51,824 nt of DNA from Chitinophagaceae bacterium (GCA_947372105.1 CANBSH010000011.1:1-51824); one strand, 5' to 3'. Positions 24,376 through 34,832 are shown, counted from the first letter of the stretch. Numbers and translations: made by a program. Notes: generated by a model not told the origin, from the sequence alone.

Positions 24376-26298
24376 TTAAACTTCTGCAACTATCTTTTTA
24401 CCTAACAAATCTTTCACAGCATCGGCAATGGCATTGGCATCATAGTGACATTCATGTTGTAATTCTTTCAAAGTGCCATGTTCTATAATCGTATCAGGAA
24501 TACCTAACACTTTCACATTGGCCTTGTATTGATGTTCGTTCATGAATTCTAAAATCGCAGAACCAAATCCACCTACTATACTAGCATCTTCTACCGTAAC
24601 TATCATTGAATAATTTTGGAAGACCTCGTGTAATAAATCGGTATCCAAAGGTTTTACAAAACGAATATCATAATGTGCAGGATCTATATTTTCGTTGCGT
24701 AAATTTCGGATCGCAGTTTGTGCAAAATTTCCAGGATGTCCAAAACTTAAAATAGCAATGTCTTTACCGTCTTTTAATTTTCTTCCTTTGCCAATTTCAA
24801 TTTTTTCAAATGGCTTTTTCCAATCTACCATGACGCCTTCTCCTCTTGGATATCGAATAGTAAAAGGGAAATTAGTTTCAGGTAATTGTGCAGTATACAT
24901 AAGGTTGCGCAATTCTTGTTCGTTCATAGGCGCGGACACAATCATATGGGGGATACATCTAAAATAAGCGATATCATAACAGCCATGATGTGTAGGGCCA
25001 TCTTCACCCACTAATCCAGCACGATCTAAACAAAATACAACAGGTAATTTTTGTAAAGCCACATCATGAATGACTTGGTCATAAGCGCGTTGCATAAAAG
25101 AGGAATAGATATTGCAAAACACTTTAATGCCTTGTGTTGCCAACCCTGCACTTAAAGTCACTGCATGTTGTTCGCAAATACCCACATCAAAAGCACGGTC
25201 CGGCATTTCATCCATCATGATTTTAAGAGAAGAGCCACTTGGCATAGCTGGGGTCACACCCATAATTAAAGGGTTCACTTTGGCTAATTCAACAATACTA
25301 TGTCCAAAAACATCTTGGTATTTAGGAGGCTGAGGAGTATCTATTTTTTTCTTTAATATTTCACCGGTTAACTTATCAAACAAACCAGGTGCATGCCATT
25401 TAGTTTGGTCTTTTTCTGCCAAGGCATATCCTTTTCCTTTCACCGTAATAATATGCAATAATTTAGGTCCAGGAATTTCTTTCAAGTCCTTCAAAGTATC
25501 TACTAGGTTGGCAATATTGTGACCATCAATAGGTCCAAAATATCTTAATTGTAAAGCTTCAAATAAATTACTGCTTTTAGAAACAACTCCTTTCAAACTC
25601 GCTTCCAGCTTAGATGCCATCTGTCTAGTGAAAGTTTTTCCTACAGGAAGTTTACCCATCAAAGACCAAATTTCATCCCTTACTTTATTATAAGTAGGAG
25701 AAGTACTAATGTCAGTCAAGTATTCACGCAAGGCACCCACATTGGGGTCAATGCTCATATTATTATCATTCAAAATAATCAACACATCACTATCCGCAAC
25801 GCCAGCATGGTTCATTGCTTCAAAAGCCATACCGGCAGTCATGGAACCATCTCCAATAATGGCTACCGATTTGCGATTTTCACCTTTGTACTTGGCAGCC
25901 ATCGACATCCCTAAAGCGGCAGAAATGGAGGTAGAACTATGTCCCACACCAAAAGTGTCAAATTCACTTTCACTACGTTTAGGAAAACCACTTAATCCCT
26001 TGTATTTACGATTGGTTGCAAATTGATCCCTGCGACCAGTTAAAATTTTATGTCCATAAGCTTGATGGCCTACATCCCAAACCAATTGATCATAAGGTGT
26101 ATTATATACATAATGTAGAGCTACGCTTAATTCCACCACCCCTAGGCTGGCTGCAAAATGGCCTCCGTGCACACTCACGACGTCAATAATATATTGCCTT
26201 AATTCGTCGCAAACTTGATGCAGCTGCTCCCTTGACATCTTTTTAAGATCGTCCGGATGATTAATCTGATTTAAAAGGGGCCCAGCGGCTAAATTCAT
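24376..26298 (-). CDS. dxs: 1-deoxy-D-xylulose-5-phosphate synthase
   Basis: A 640-residue thiamine-diphosphate enzyme that condenses pyruvate and glyceraldehyde 3-phosphate, the first step of the MEP isoprenoid pathway. Landmarks are WDVGHQAYGHKILTGR, the TPP motif GDGSMTAGMAFEAMNHAG ending LNDNNMSI, and VGICEQHAVTLSAGLA in the second domain. Length is normal. On the minus strand a CAATTTTG box ends four bases before the ATG, so its mRNA may be leaderless. Its products ultimately feed the prenyl donor used by the GGGP synthase 2 kb away. Confidence 0.97.
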   Translation of the reverse strand: MNLAAGPLLNQINHPDDLKKMSREQLHQVCDELRQYIIDVVSVHGGHFAASLGVVELSVALHYVYNTPYDQLVWDVGHQAYGHKILTGRRDQFATNRKYKGLSGFPKRSESEFDTFGVGHSSTSISAALGMSMAAKYKGENRKSVAIIGDGSMTAGMAFEAMNHAGVADSDVLIILNDNNMSIDPNVGALREYLTDISTSPTYNKVRDEIWSLMGKLPVGKTFTRQMASKLEASLKGVVSKSSNLFEALQLRYFGPIDGHNIANLVDTLKDLKEIPGPKLLHIITVKGKGYALAEKDQTKWHAPGLFDKLTGEILKKKIDTPQPPKYQDVFGHSIVELAKVNPLIMGVTPAMPSGSSLKIMMDEMPDRAFDVGICEQHAVTLSAGLATQGIKVFCNIYSSFMQRAYDQVIHDVALQKLPVVFCLDRAGLVGEDGPTHHGCYDIAYFRCIPHMIVSAPMNEQELRNLMYTAQLPETNFPFTIRYPRGEGVMVDWKKPFEKIEIGKGRKLKDGKDIAILSFGHPGNFAQTAIRNLRNENIDPAHYDIRFVKPLDTDLLHEVFQNYSMIVTVEDASIVGGFGSAILEFMNEHQYKANVKVLGIPDTIIEHGTLKELQHECHYDANAIADAVKDLLGKKIVAEV

Positions 26299-26343
26299 GA
26301 AACAAAATTGTAATGTAAAAGTAAGTTAATAACATAAAAATAA

Positions 26344-26380
26344 GGCAAAAGTTCAAAAGCTTTTAAAGCTCTATTTTGCC
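26344..26380. other. Inverted repeat between divergent dxs and sensor kinase genes
   Basis: GGCAAAA and TTTTGCC enclose a second small palindrome, AAAAGCTTTT. The position between two divergent promoters suggests either a regulator site or a hairpin at the 5' side of dxs. The evidence is structural only. Confidence 0.3.
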
Positions 26381-26440
26381 GTACACCTAAACATTCCTCC
26401 ATTCATCCAAATGAATCACCCAAAGGCCCTCAAATAAGAT

Positions 26441-26448
26441 TAAATTTG
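26441..26448 (+). promoter_or_regulatory. -7 promoter box of the lytS-like operon, at the start codon
   Basis: TAAATTTG is an exact TAnnTTTG match and ends five bases before the ATG at 26454, again predicting a leaderless or nearly leaderless transcript. Confidence 0.5.
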
Positions 26449-26453
26449 AGAAC

Positions 26454-27497
26454 ATGAAAAAGAACCATTCCATTTATTGGGTTTGTCAGATCACCGGCTG
26501 GTTTAGCTATGGCTTAACCATCATCTTTTTCAGCAATGTTTTGGACCGTAAATTAAGCTCCATTTATTATCCTCGTTTATTAGTGAGTATTTTGATGGGA
26601 ATGTTAATGACTCATTTGCTTCGTAAAACAATCATCTTTTTGTCACTTCGACCCCCCTTAGCTTCTTTCAAATGGTGGAAATTAATTACATCCATTTTTG
26701 TATTTGCAAGTTTGTATAGTTTTTTAACGAGTTACTTAATTGAAATTTTGCATTTATATGATAATGGCAGAAAACTAAATTTAGAAAAACGCTTTTTTGT
26801 AAGTATGGTTTTTGATACTCCTATTATTTTAGTATGGGTATCTATTTATATTCTTTGGCATTACATTGAATTCACCAATACAGAAGAAATCAAGAAAGTA
26901 AAATTGGAAAATGTGATCAAGGAATTGCAACTTAAAACTATCAAATCTCAAATCAATCCGCACTTTATATTTAACGCCTTAAATAGTATTAGAGCATTAG
27001 TAGATGAAAATCCAGTGAGATCCAGACAAGCCATTACCGAGTTAAGTAATATTTTAAGAAGTAGTATTCAAGTAGATAAATTGGAAGTCACTACACTAGA
27101 AAAAGAATTAAGTATCGTCAAAGATTATTTAGCACTTGAATACATTCGTTTTGCAGACAGATTAGAAGTAGAGTATGCAGTGGATGACAATACCATGCAA
27201 AATCAAGTGCCTCCTATGATGTTGCAAACCTTGGTGGAAAACGCTATTAAACATGGTTTAAACAAGCAACCTGGAAATTGTTTGATCAAAATTATTTCCA
27301 AGTTTGAAAATAATAAGCATGTGCTTCAAGTTCAAAATACAGGGCAATTAAATCCCAATGAACAAGACGGTTTTGGACTTCAAAGTACACGTGAACGTTT
27401 AAATATTTTATTTAAAGGGCAGGCCGAATTTGAAATCAAACAATGCCAACCTTTTCAAGTGACAGCACAATTAATAATACCTATTTCAACCCCATAA
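26454..27497 (+). CDS. LytS/YehU-type sensor histidine kinase
   Basis: A 347-residue membrane sensor. Four hydrophobic segments occupy residues 1 to about 145, without a recognisable ligand domain. The His_kinase domain follows, with the phospho-accepting H170 in SQINPHFIFNALNSIRAL, and a degenerate ATPase domain with PMMLQTLVENAIKHGL and GFGLQSTRERL. It forms an operon with the LytTR response regulator that starts 12 bases later. Such pairs in Bacteroidota control varied targets, and the signal here is unknown. Confidence 0.93.
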   Translation: MKKNHSIYWVCQITGWFSYGLTIIFFSNVLDRKLSSIYYPRLLVSILMGMLMTHLLRKTIIFLSLRPPLASFKWWKLITSIFVFASLYSFLTSYLIEILHLYDNGRKLNLEKRFFVSMVFDTPIILVWVSIYILWHYIEFTNTEEIKKVKLENVIKELQLKTIKSQINPHFIFNALNSIRALVDENPVRSRQAITELSNILRSSIQVDKLEVTTLEKELSIVKDYLALEYIRFADRLEVEYAVDDNTMQNQVPPMMLQTLVENAIKHGLNKQPGNCLIKIISKFENNKHVLQVQNTGQLNPNEQDGFGLQSTRERLNILFKGQAEFEIKQCQPFQVTAQLIIPISTP

Positions 27498-27508
27498 ATA
27501 TTGCATGT

Positions 27509-28240
27509 ATGCCCATAAAAGCGATTATTATTGATGATGAAAGATTAGCTAGAAATGAGTTAAAAAAATTACTAGAACAACACCCTGATATTACGATTAT
27601 AGATGAAGCGAGCGGAGTGGATGAAGGAATTGAAAAAATAGATGCTGCTCGACCTGACCTTATTTTTTTAGACATTCAAATGCCCGGCAAAACAGGATTT
27701 GATTTATTAGCCGAATTAGAAAAAGCGCCCCGTGTTATTTTCACGACGGCTTATGATGAGTTTGCCTTAAAAGCGTTTGAAGTAAATGCCTTGGATTACT
27801 TGTTAAAACCAATTGACCCCAAGCGTTTGACAGATGCCATTCAGAAATTACAAAACGAAATACAATTAGAACAAGCAAGTTTGTTAGGCGTAAATAGAGG
27901 TCCATTAACCGAACTAGATCAAGTGTTTGTGAAAGATGGAGAACGTTGTTGGTTTGTGAAATTAGCAGATATCAGATTGTTTGAAAGCGTGGGCAATTAT
28001 GCTAAAGTTTATTTCTCTACCAATAAGCCACTTATTTTAAAATCATTGAATGCTTTGGAAGACAGATTGGACGAGCATGTCTTTTTTAGAGCCAATAGAA
28101 AACATATTATCAACTTACATTGGATAGAAAAAATTGAACCTTATTTTAATGGAGGATTATTAGTAGAATTAAAAGGAGGAGAGAAGATTGAAATTAGCCG
28201 TAGACAAACCGTGAAGTTTAAAGAGATGATGAGTTTCTAG
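27509..28240 (+). CDS. LytTR-family response regulator
   Basis: A 243-residue two-domain regulator. The receiver domain has the acidic pair in IIIDDERLARNEL, phosphorylation site D55 in LIFLDIQMPGKTG, and the lysine in DYLLKPIDP. The LytTR DNA-binding domain spans about 140-243, with ESVGNYAKVYF and FRANRKHIINLHWI. I place the start at ATG 27509; an ATG at 27443 in the same frame would overlap the kinase and add 22 unrelated residues. It is the cognate partner of the kinase upstream. Confidence 0.93.
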   Translation: MPIKAIIIDDERLARNELKKLLEQHPDITIIDEASGVDEGIEKIDAARPDLIFLDIQMPGKTGFDLLAELEKAPRVIFTTAYDEFALKAFEVNALDYLLKPIDPKRLTDAIQKLQNEIQLEQASLLGVNRGPLTELDQVFVKDGERCWFVKLADIRLFESVGNYAKVYFSTNKPLILKSLNALEDRLDEHVFFRANRKHIINLHWIEKIEPYFNGGLLVELKGGEKIEISRRQTVKFKEMMSF

Positions 28241-28267
28241 CTGAATGTTAAAGGGAATTCACCCTCT

Positions 28268-29017
28268 TTAGGAGTTCAAACTATGAATGGCTTCTGCGAT
28301 AGCAGTAATTAAAGCAGGATCTTTTTCAACTGCATTGCCCACCACAATAATATCGGCACCAGCCATACTATTTTCTTTCGCTTTTTCGGGAGTCGTAATT
28401 CCGCCACCAATAATTAATGGGATAGAAATATGTTTTGCAACTTGTTGAATCATTGCAGTAGGAATGGCTTTTTGAGCACCGCTTCCCGCATCCATATAAA
28501 TTAATTTGAGCCCTAACATTTCGCCCGCCATCGCAGTACATAAAGCGATATCGCTTTTATTAGAAGGAATTGGATTCGTATTAGATATATAAGATACAGT
28601 GGTAGGAACTCCGCCGTCAATTAACATATAACCCACTGGCATTAATTCTAAACCACTTTGTTTTACAAACGGCGCGCTTATTACATGCTGACCAATTAAT
28701 AATTCAGCATTGCGTCCTGAAATTAAAGAGAGATATAATAAAGCATCTGCTTTAGAAGTAATTTGATCTGGAGATCCTGGAAATAATATGACAGGGATGT
28801 TGCAATTTTTTTTAATGAAATCAACAACATGATCTAAAGTATCTGTTACGACTAAACTTCCACCCACAAAAAAATAATCCACTTTAGAAGCAACAGCTAC
28901 TTGAACGGTCTGCAACAAACTAGCATCATTAATCTTATCTGGATCAATTAAAACCGCAAAAGATTTTTGTGCATTTGCTTTTGCCTGTGAAATAATATCG
29001 TAAATTTTAGTACTCAT
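28268..29017 (-). CDS. Geranylgeranylglyceryl phosphate synthase family protein
   Basis: A 249-residue TIM-barrel prenyltransferase of the PcrB/GGGPS family, which joins a prenyl diphosphate to glycerol-1-phosphate, the first ether-lipid step in archaea. Motifs are FAVLIDPDKI, FFVGGSLVV, VILFPGSPDQI and the phosphate-binding IIGGGITTPEKA with IIVVGNAVEKD. Bacteroidota are known to carry active members whose role is unclear. I prefer ATG at 29017; a TTG eight codons earlier (29041) is possible. It converges with the LytTR gene, with only a weak hairpin between. Confidence 0.88.
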   Translation of the reverse strand: MSTKIYDIISQAKANAQKSFAVLIDPDKINDASLLQTVQVAVASKVDYFFVGGSLVVTDTLDHVVDFIKKNCNIPVILFPGSPDQITSKADALLYLSLISGRNAELLIGQHVISAPFVKQSGLELMPVGYMLIDGGVPTTVSYISNTNPIPSNKSDIALCTAMAGEMLGLKLIYMDAGSGAQKAIPTAMIQQVAKHISIPLIIGGGITTPEKAKENSMAGADIIVVGNAVEKDPALITAIAEAIHSLNS

Positions 29018-29343
29018 TGTGGAAGCAGGTGTAAGGTGCAATATTTTTTAATATTTGTCAAAAATATCGATTTTACAGCTATAAATAGGGGGTTTCCACT
29101 TTATTACAAAAAAATCCGATATCCCAAGGTTTTTTTTTCGCAGAAACTAACATTGGCTGGGGATAAATCGTACAATTCAACTGGGATAAAGGGTTTGTAA
29201 TTGTTCACATATATTTTCCACAGCTGTTGATATTTCAATGAAGGAATTATCAATTCCAAAGGATATTTTCGTATACCCATCAAGGTTTTTGAAAAAAGGC
29301 CTAAAGGGACCTTTAACCACCCATAGAAAAATAGAACAAGAAC
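29018..29343. other. Intergenic region upstream of nrdJ
   Basis: About 325 bases between divergent genes. I looked for a cobalamin riboswitch because nrdJ is B12-dependent, but no B12 box or clear fold is visible. A DnaA-box-like TTTTCCACA lies at 29214-29222, one base off consensus, next to the AT-rich CACATATATTTT. No exact TAnnTTTG promoter box is seen close to nrdJ, so its transcript probably has a leader. Confidence 0.5.
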
Positions 29344-32300
29344 ATGGCAACGACGACTCCAAAAACAAAAAAAGGCTTACAGTTTAAGCGCCGCTTCACA
29401 AAGGACAATGTTTCTCCTTTTGATCAATTCGAATACGACTACCGTGATAGTGTGATTAAAAATCCAAACGGAGAAAAAGTATTTGAAATGACGAATGTGG
29501 AAGTGCCTAAGCAATGGAGTCAGATTGCAACAGATATTTTAGCACAAAAGTATTTTAGAAAAGCAGGGGTTCCACAACCAGATGGTTCATTAGGTCGTGA
29601 AACAACGGTGAAGCAAGTTGCACATCGTATGGCAAATTGTTGGAGAGTATGGGGAGAACGTTATGGTTATTTTTCTACTACACAAGACGCACAAGTATTC
29701 TATGAAGAATTAGTATATAGTATTTTAAACCAAGCTTGTGTTCCTAACTCACCACAATGGTTTAATACAGGGTTGCATGAAAGCTATGGTATTACTGGGG
29801 GTGCACAAGGTCACTATTATGTAGATCCTTTAGACAAACAATTAAAAAGATCTACAAGTGCCTACGAACGTCCACAACCACATGCTTGTTTTATTTTAAG
29901 TGTAAGTGATGATTTAGTGAACGATGGGGGTATTATGGATTTATGGACTCGTGAAGCAAGAATTTTTAAATATGGTTCTGGAGTAGGAACCAACTTCTCT
30001 CAAATTCGTGGTGCGAATGAAAAATTAAGTGGTGGTGGTTCTTCAAGTGGTTTGATGAGCTTCTTGAAAATTGGAGATCGTGCTGCAGGTGCTATCAAAA
30101 GTGGTGGTACTACACGTCGTGCTGCTAAAATGGTTTGTTTGGATTTAGATCACCCAGAAGTAATGGATTTTATTAACTGGAAAGTAAAAGAAGAAGATAA
30201 GGTGGCTGCTTTAATTGCGGCGGGTTATGATAATAGTTATGAAGGAGAAGCCTACGCAACAGTGTCTGGTCAAAACTCCAACAACTCTGTACGTATTCCA
30301 AATAGCTTCTTTAAAGCATTGTCTGAAAATGGCAACTGGGAATTAAAAGCACGTACCGATGGTCGTGTAATGCAATCCATCCCTGCTCGTGAAGTATGGG
30401 ATCAAATTGCGAACGCTGCTTGGCGTTGTGCCGATCCTGGAACACAATATGACACTACTATTAATGAGTGGCATACTTGTCCTAAAGGTGGACGTATTAA
30501 TGCGTCTAACCCTTGTTCAGAATATATGTTCTTGGATAATACGGCATGTAACTTAGCTTCCATCAACTTGCGTAAATTCTTCAATGAGTCTGACAATAGT
30601 TTTGATGTAACTGGTTTTGAATATACTACTAGATTATGGCAGACCGTATTAGAAATATCTATTTTAATGGCGCAGTTCCCTTCTAAAGAAGTAGCACAAT
30701 TATCTTATGACTACAGAACTACAGGTTTAGGTTTTGCCAACCTTGGTTCTATGTTAATGGTAAGTGGTATTGCTTACGATAGCGAACAAGCGCGTGGTAT
30801 TGCAGGTGCTATCACAGCTATCATGACGGGTGTAGCATATAAAACATCTGCAGAGATGGCGTCCTTCTTAGGTGCCTTTGATAGATACGAAGAAAATAAA
30901 GAAGACATGTTACGTGTTATGCGTAATCACCGCGCTGCTGCTTACGATGCAGAAGGTGCTTATGTAGGTCTTGAAATTAAACCACAAGGAATTAAAGCTC
31001 AATACACTCCTGATTATTTATTGAAAGCTGCAACAAAGGCTTGGGATGATGCAGTTCAATTAGGAGAAAAATACGGATACCGTAATGCACAAACAACTGT
31101 TATCGCTCCAACAGGAACCATTGGGTTAGTAATGGATTGCGATACCACAGGTGTGGAGCCTGATTTTGCTTTAGTGAAGTTTAAAAAATTATCTGGTGGT
31201 GGATACTTTAAAATTATCAACCAATCGGTGCCACAAGCATTAAAGAACTTGGGTTATAGTCAAGCTGAAAATGATGCCATTGTAAACTTTGCTGTTGGAC
31301 ATGCAAGTTTCGCAGGTGCACCCTACATTAATAATGAAGCATTATTAGCAAAAGGGTTCACACAAGAAGAAGTTGAAAAATTAAATGGTGCTGCAAAATC
31401 AGCATTTGAAATTGGATTTATCTTTAACCGCTTCACATTAGGGGATGCTTGTTTAACAAGATTAGGATTTAAAGAAGAAGTATTCGCAGACTGGAGTTTT
31501 AATTTATTAGAAGCTTTAGGATTTAGCGAAGATCAAATAGATGCTGCCAACGATTATGTTTGCGGAACAATGACCGTAGAAGGTGCGCCAGCATTGAAAG
31601 ACGAGCATTTGTCAATTTTTGATTGCGCCAATAAAAATGGTAAAAAAGGAGAAAGATATATTCACGCACACGGACACATTAGAATGATGGCTGCTTGTCA
31701 ACCGTTCTTATCTGGTGCGATTTCTAAAACCATTAACCTTCCAAACGAAGCTACTGTTGAAGAAATTGCAGATAGTTATTTGATGAGTTGGACATTAGGA
31801 TTAAAAGCGAATGCGATATATCGTGATGGCTCTAAATTAAGCCAACCATTAAGTACCAAATCTGATAAAAAGGTAAAATCAGATGCAACAGCAGAAGCTA
31901 CTGAAGAAACTGCAAGTTCTCAAATGGTTGACTTAGGTAATTTAACCGTGGATGAATTATTAGAAGAAGTACAAAAGCGTATGGCTGCTTCTACCGATAC
32001 TAAATTTAAGCGTCAATTATCTCGCATTGTAGAACGTAAATCATTACCGGCTAAGCGCAGAGGGTTTACTCAAAAAGCAAGAATTGGCGGACAAGTTTTA
32101 TTCTTAAGAACGGGCGAATATAATGATGGTACTTTAGGAGAAGTATTCATTGACTTAGCAAAAGAAGGTTCTACTTTAAGAAGTTTAATGAACTGCTTTG
32201 CAATTTCAATTTCAGTGGGCTTGCAATATGGTGTGCCATTGGAAGAGTTCGTTGACAAATTTGTATTTACTAAGTTTGAGCCATCTGGAATGGTGGATCA

Positions 32301-32679
32301 TCCAAATATTAAAACTACGACTTCATTAGTTGACTTTATATTCCGTGCTTTAGCATACGAATATTTAGGAAGAACCGATTTAGTTCATGTATTAGATAAG
32401 CCTACTGTAGAAAACCTAGGGGAGGAAGGAGACATTACTCTTGTGGGAAAGCCTGAGTTAAGTAGCATTCGTGTAACAGCTCCTGCTGCTGCGCCTGCTG
32501 CAAAAGCAAATGTAGCTGCTGCGGTTGAAGTAAGTAGCGGTTCAATGGATCAAGTAACAGCAGCAGCTAAAAGTATGCAAAGCGATGCGCCTGCTTGTAG
32601 CACCTGTGGACATATTACAATTCGTAGTGGTACTTGTTATAAGTGCTTGAACTGCGGAACATCAATGGGATGTAGTTAA
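29344..32679 (+). CDS. nrdJ: Vitamin B12-dependent ribonucleotide reductase (class II)
   Basis: A 1111-residue enzyme reducing ribonucleotides to deoxyribonucleotides with adenosylcobalamin, independent of oxygen. The catalytic motif NPCSE is at C391, followed by [26 protein letters not shown] marks the loop region. A TSCPD-type domain ([21 protein letters not shown]) lies at about 950-990. The tail ends in a cysteine-rich zinc ribbon with [13 protein letters not shown] and a terminal MGCS, which probably passes reducing equivalents. An Ala-rich linker precedes it. Length is typical of Bacteroidota. No class I or III enzyme is in this window. Confidence 0.96.
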   Translation: MATTTPKTKKGLQFKRRFTKDNVSPFDQFEYDYRDSVIKNPNGEKVFEMTNVEVPKQWSQIATDILAQKYFRKAGVPQPDGSLGRETTVKQVAHRMANCWRVWGERYGYFSTTQDAQVFYEELVYSILNQACVPNSPQWFNTGLHESYGITGGAQGHYYVDPLDKQLKRSTSAYERPQPHACFILSVSDDLVNDGGIMDLWTREARIFKYGSGVGTNFSQIRGANEKLSGGGSSSGLMSFLKIGDRAAGAIKSGGTTRRAAKMVCLDLDHPEVMDFINWKVKEEDKVAALIAAGYDNSYEGEAYATVSGQNSNNSVRIPNSFFKALSENGNWELKARTDGRVMQSIPAREVWDQIANAAWRCADPGTQYDTTINEWHTCPKGGRINASNPCSEYMFLDNTACNLASINLRKFFNESDNSFDVTGFEYTTRLWQTVLEISILMAQFPSKEVAQLSYDYRTTGLGFANLGSMLMVSGIAYDSEQARGIAGAITAIMTGVAYKTSAEMASFLGAFDRYEENKEDMLRVMRNHRAAAYDAEGAYVGLEIKPQGIKAQYTPDYLLKAATKAWDDAVQLGEKYGYRNAQTTVIAPTGTIGLVMDCDTTGVEPDFALVKFKKLSGGGYFKIINQSVPQALKNLGYSQAENDAIVNFAVGHASFAGAPYINNEALLAKGFTQEEVEKLNGAAKSAFEIGFIFNRFTLGDACLTRLGFKEEVFADWSFNLLEALGFSEDQIDAANDYVCGTMTVEGAPALKDEHLSIFDCANKNGKKGERYIHAHGHIRMMAACQPFLSGAISKTINLPNEATVEEIADSYLMSWTLGLKANAIYRDGSKLSQPLSTKSDKKVKSDATAEATEETASSQMVDLGNLTVDELLEEVQKRMAASTDTKFKRQLSRIVERKSLPAKRRGFTQKARIGGQVLFLRTGEYNDGTLGEVFIDLAKEGSTLRSLMNCFAISISVGLQYGVPLEEFVDKFVFTKFEPSGMVDHPNIKTTTSLVDFIFRALAYEYLGRTDLVHVLDKPTVENLGEEGDITLVGKPELSSIRVTAPAAAPAAKANVAAAVEVSSGSMDQVTAAAKSMQSDAPACSTCGHITIRSGTCYKCLNCGTSMGCS

Positions 32680-32683
32680 ATTC

Positions 32684-32966
32684 TTGGCCCTTTCTTTGAA
32701 AGTTAGGGCCAATAATTTAACTCTCTAATGATTTTCAAGCCCCACCCATAAACGGTGGGGCTTGTTTTATCCTACCTATGCCTTTCTTTGAAAGTAGGCC
32801 TTCCAAATTAACTCACTAATGATTTTAATGACCCACCCCATAAACGGTGGGGTCATTCGTTTAAAGTAGGTTTTCTAACTAAAGTTAAAACCCACTTTAA
32901 ACGACTCTAATGATTTTCAAGCCCCACCCATAAACGGCGGGGCTTGTTTTATCCTACCTATGCCTT
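32684..32966 (+). repeat. Tandem hairpin array with 91-bp period downstream of nrdJ
   Basis: The motif TAATGATTTT occurs at 32726, 32817 and 32908, exactly 91 bp apart, each time followed by a GC-rich hairpin around CCATAAACGG. Copies 1 and 3 differ by one base over about 58 bp; copy 2 keeps the loop but has a different stem end (AATGACCC). A second shared element, CCTTTCTTTGAAAG, precedes copies 1 and 2, and in copy 3 it is replaced by a long imperfect stem of about 17 bp (32858-32903). The first hairpin, TTGGCCCT/AGGGCCAA, spans 32684-32712. Confidence 0.9.
32736..32768 (+). terminator. Terminator-like hairpin after nrdJ (copy 1 of the array)
   Basis: An 11-bp perfect stem CAAGCCCCACC/GGTGGGGCTTG with loop CATAAAC is followed by TTTTAT. 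In copy 3 (32918-32950) a T to C change replaces one A-T pair with an A-C mismatch. This hairpin can end the nrdJ transcript. Confidence 0.7.
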
Positions 32967-33089
32967 TTAAAAAAAAAGGCCTTCCCTTTCCTATTTCCCT
33001 TTCTTGAAAAATCCCATCCTATCTTTTATTTTTCATTCAATATATTTTGTAAATTCAATCTTTAAATCAACTGTCTAAACGATTGTATT

Positions 33090-34832
33090 ATGTCTGATTT
33101 TCAAGTAAAAGTCGCGCCCAAAAAGTATGATGCTGTAGTGGTAGGATCTGGTGCGGGTGGAGGTATGGCTGCTTATGTATTAGCTAAAGCAGGACTCAAA
33201 GTTTGTTTATTGGAAGCGGGTCCTGATTATGATCCAGCAAAAAATTCTGCGCAATTAAAAAATCCTTGGGAGTCACCACGTCGTGGAGCGAGTTCTAAAT
33301 TTCGTCCATTTGGAGAATTTGATGGATGTTATTGGGGTTGGGAAATTGATGGTGAACCTTATACGCAAGAAAAAGGAAGTGATAAATGGGAATGGTGGAG
33401 AGCGAGAATGGTAGGAGGTCGTACGAACCATTGGGGTCGTATTTCATTGCGTTTTGGACCACGTGATTTTAAAAGAAGAAGTTTAGATGGTTTAGGAGAT
33501 GATTGGCCAATTGGTTATGAGGACATTAAACCTTACTATGACAAAATTGATCGTTTAATTGGTGTATATGGAACGAATGAAGGATTGGAAAATGATCCAG
33601 ATGGAATTTTTCTTCCACCGCCTAAACCTCGTTTGCATGAATTGATGTTTAAAAAAGCAGCCACTGGAATTAACATTCCGGTGATCCCTTCTCGTTTATC
33701 TATTTTAACCAAAAAAATAAATGATGAACGTGGTGCTTGTTTTTATTGTGGACAATGTAATCGTTCTTGTAAAGTATACGGTGACTTTTCTTCTTCCTCT
33801 GTATTAGTGCGCCCTGCGGTGTTAACAGGAAATGTGGATTTAATTACCGGAGCCATGGCGCGTGAAGTATTAACAGATCGCGAAGGAAAAGCAACAGGTA
33901 TTTCTTATGTCAATAAAATGGACAAGCAAGAATATCAAGTGCATGCTAAAGTGGTGATATTAGGCGCTAGTACTTGTGAAACCGCACGATTATTATTGAA
34001 TTCAAAATCTGACAAACATCCTAATGGTTTAGCCAATAGTTCGGGAGTGGTGGGTCGTTATTTACACGATTCAACAGGAGCGGCGATGGGTGGTGTGATC
34101 CCGGAATTATTTGGACGTAAACGATACAATGAAGATGGCGTGGGGGGTATGCACGTATACACTCCATGGTGGTTAGATAATAAAAAATTAGATTTCCCTC
34201 GTGGTTATCATATTGAATATTGGGGAGGCATGAGTCAACCTAGTTATGGATTTGGTATGGGTATGCAAGGGTTGAATGGAAAATTTCAAGTGAATGGCCA
34301 AACTAAAGAATCAGGTGGTTATGGATCTTCATTAAAAGAGGATGTTCGATTCTTTTATGGTGCGAATGTAGGTATGGGAGGAAGAGGAGAAGCAGTTCCA
34401 CGCTATGACAACTATTGCAAAATTGACAATGAAGTAGTTGATAAGTATGGTATTCCAGTTTTAAAATTTAATGTGAAGCAATCTGAATATGAGATTAATC
34501 AAGCGAAGCACATGAAAGAAACTTTCAGAGAAATCATGCACGAAATGGGTGCCGTCACTACTTGGGGAGATAGCGATGATGCTACGAATAACTATGGATT
34601 ATCTAATCCAGGTAATATCATTCACGAAGCGGGTACGGTGCGTATGGGAAGTGATAAAAAAACATCCCCATTAAATGCATGGGGGCAAGCTTTTGATTGT
34701 AAAAATTTATTCTGTGTAGATGGATCGGTATTCACCTCTCAGGCAGATAAAAATATTACATGGACCATATTAGCATTGTCAATGCGTACTTCAGAGTATG
34801 TGTTGGATCAACTTCAAAAACAAAATTTATAA
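33090..34832 (+). CDS. GMC-family oxidoreductase with a four-cysteine cluster motif
   Basis: A 580-residue FAD-dependent dehydrogenase of the glucose-methanol-choline family. The FAD loop is VVGSGAGGGMAAYVLAKAG (about residues 16-34), GGRTNHWGR follows at about 111, and the catalytic histidine motif is HEAGTVRMG near 515. Four cysteines, C217, C220, C223 and C227 (CFYCGQCNRSC), form a CX2CX2CX3C pattern suggestive of an Fe-S cluster, comparable in position to that of FAD glucose dehydrogenase catalytic subunits. No signal peptide is visible; export with the downstream Tat-type partner is plausible. The substrate, probably a sugar or polyol, is unknown. Confidence 0.88.
   Translation: MSDFQVKVAPKKYDAVVVGSGAGGGMAAYVLAKAGLKVCLLEAGPDYDPAKNSAQLKNPWESPRRGASSKFRPFGEFDGCYWGWEIDGEPYTQEKGSDKWEWWRARMVGGRTNHWGRISLRFGPRDFKRRSLDGLGDDWPIGYEDIKPYYDKIDRLIGVYGTNEGLENDPDGIFLPPPKPRLHELMFKKAATGINIPVIPSRLSILTKKINDERGACFYCGQCNRSCKVYGDFSSSSVLVRPAVLTGNVDLITGAMAREVLTDREGKATGISYVNKMDKQEYQVHAKVVILGASTCETARLLLNSKSDKHPNGLANSSGVVGRYLHDSTGAAMGGVIPELFGRKRYNEDGVGGMHVYTPWWLDNKKLDFPRGYHIEYWGGMSQPSYGFGMGMQGLNGKFQVNGQTKESGGYGSSLKEDVRFFYGANVGMGGRGEAVPRYDNYCKIDNEVVDKYGIPVLKFNVKQSEYEINQAKHMKETFREIMHEMGAVTTWGDSDDATNNYGLSNPGNIIHEAGTVRMGSDKKTSPLNAWGQAFDCKNLFCVDGSVFTSQADKNITWTILALSMRTSEYVLDQLQKQNL

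Noticed and set aside
27443-27508. Upstream start for the LytTR regulator (ATG 27443)
   Set aside because: It overlaps the end of the kinase gene and adds residues outside the receiver domain; MPIKAIIIDDE is the normal beginning.
29018-29343. Possible cobalamin riboswitch upstream of B12-dependent nrdJ
   Set aside because: No B12-box-like GCCACTG sequence and no extended pairing pattern was found in the leader.
32684-32966. CRISPR-like array after nrdJ
   Set aside because: Only three copies, and the intervening segments are themselves related and self-complementary instead of unique spacers; no cas genes are present.
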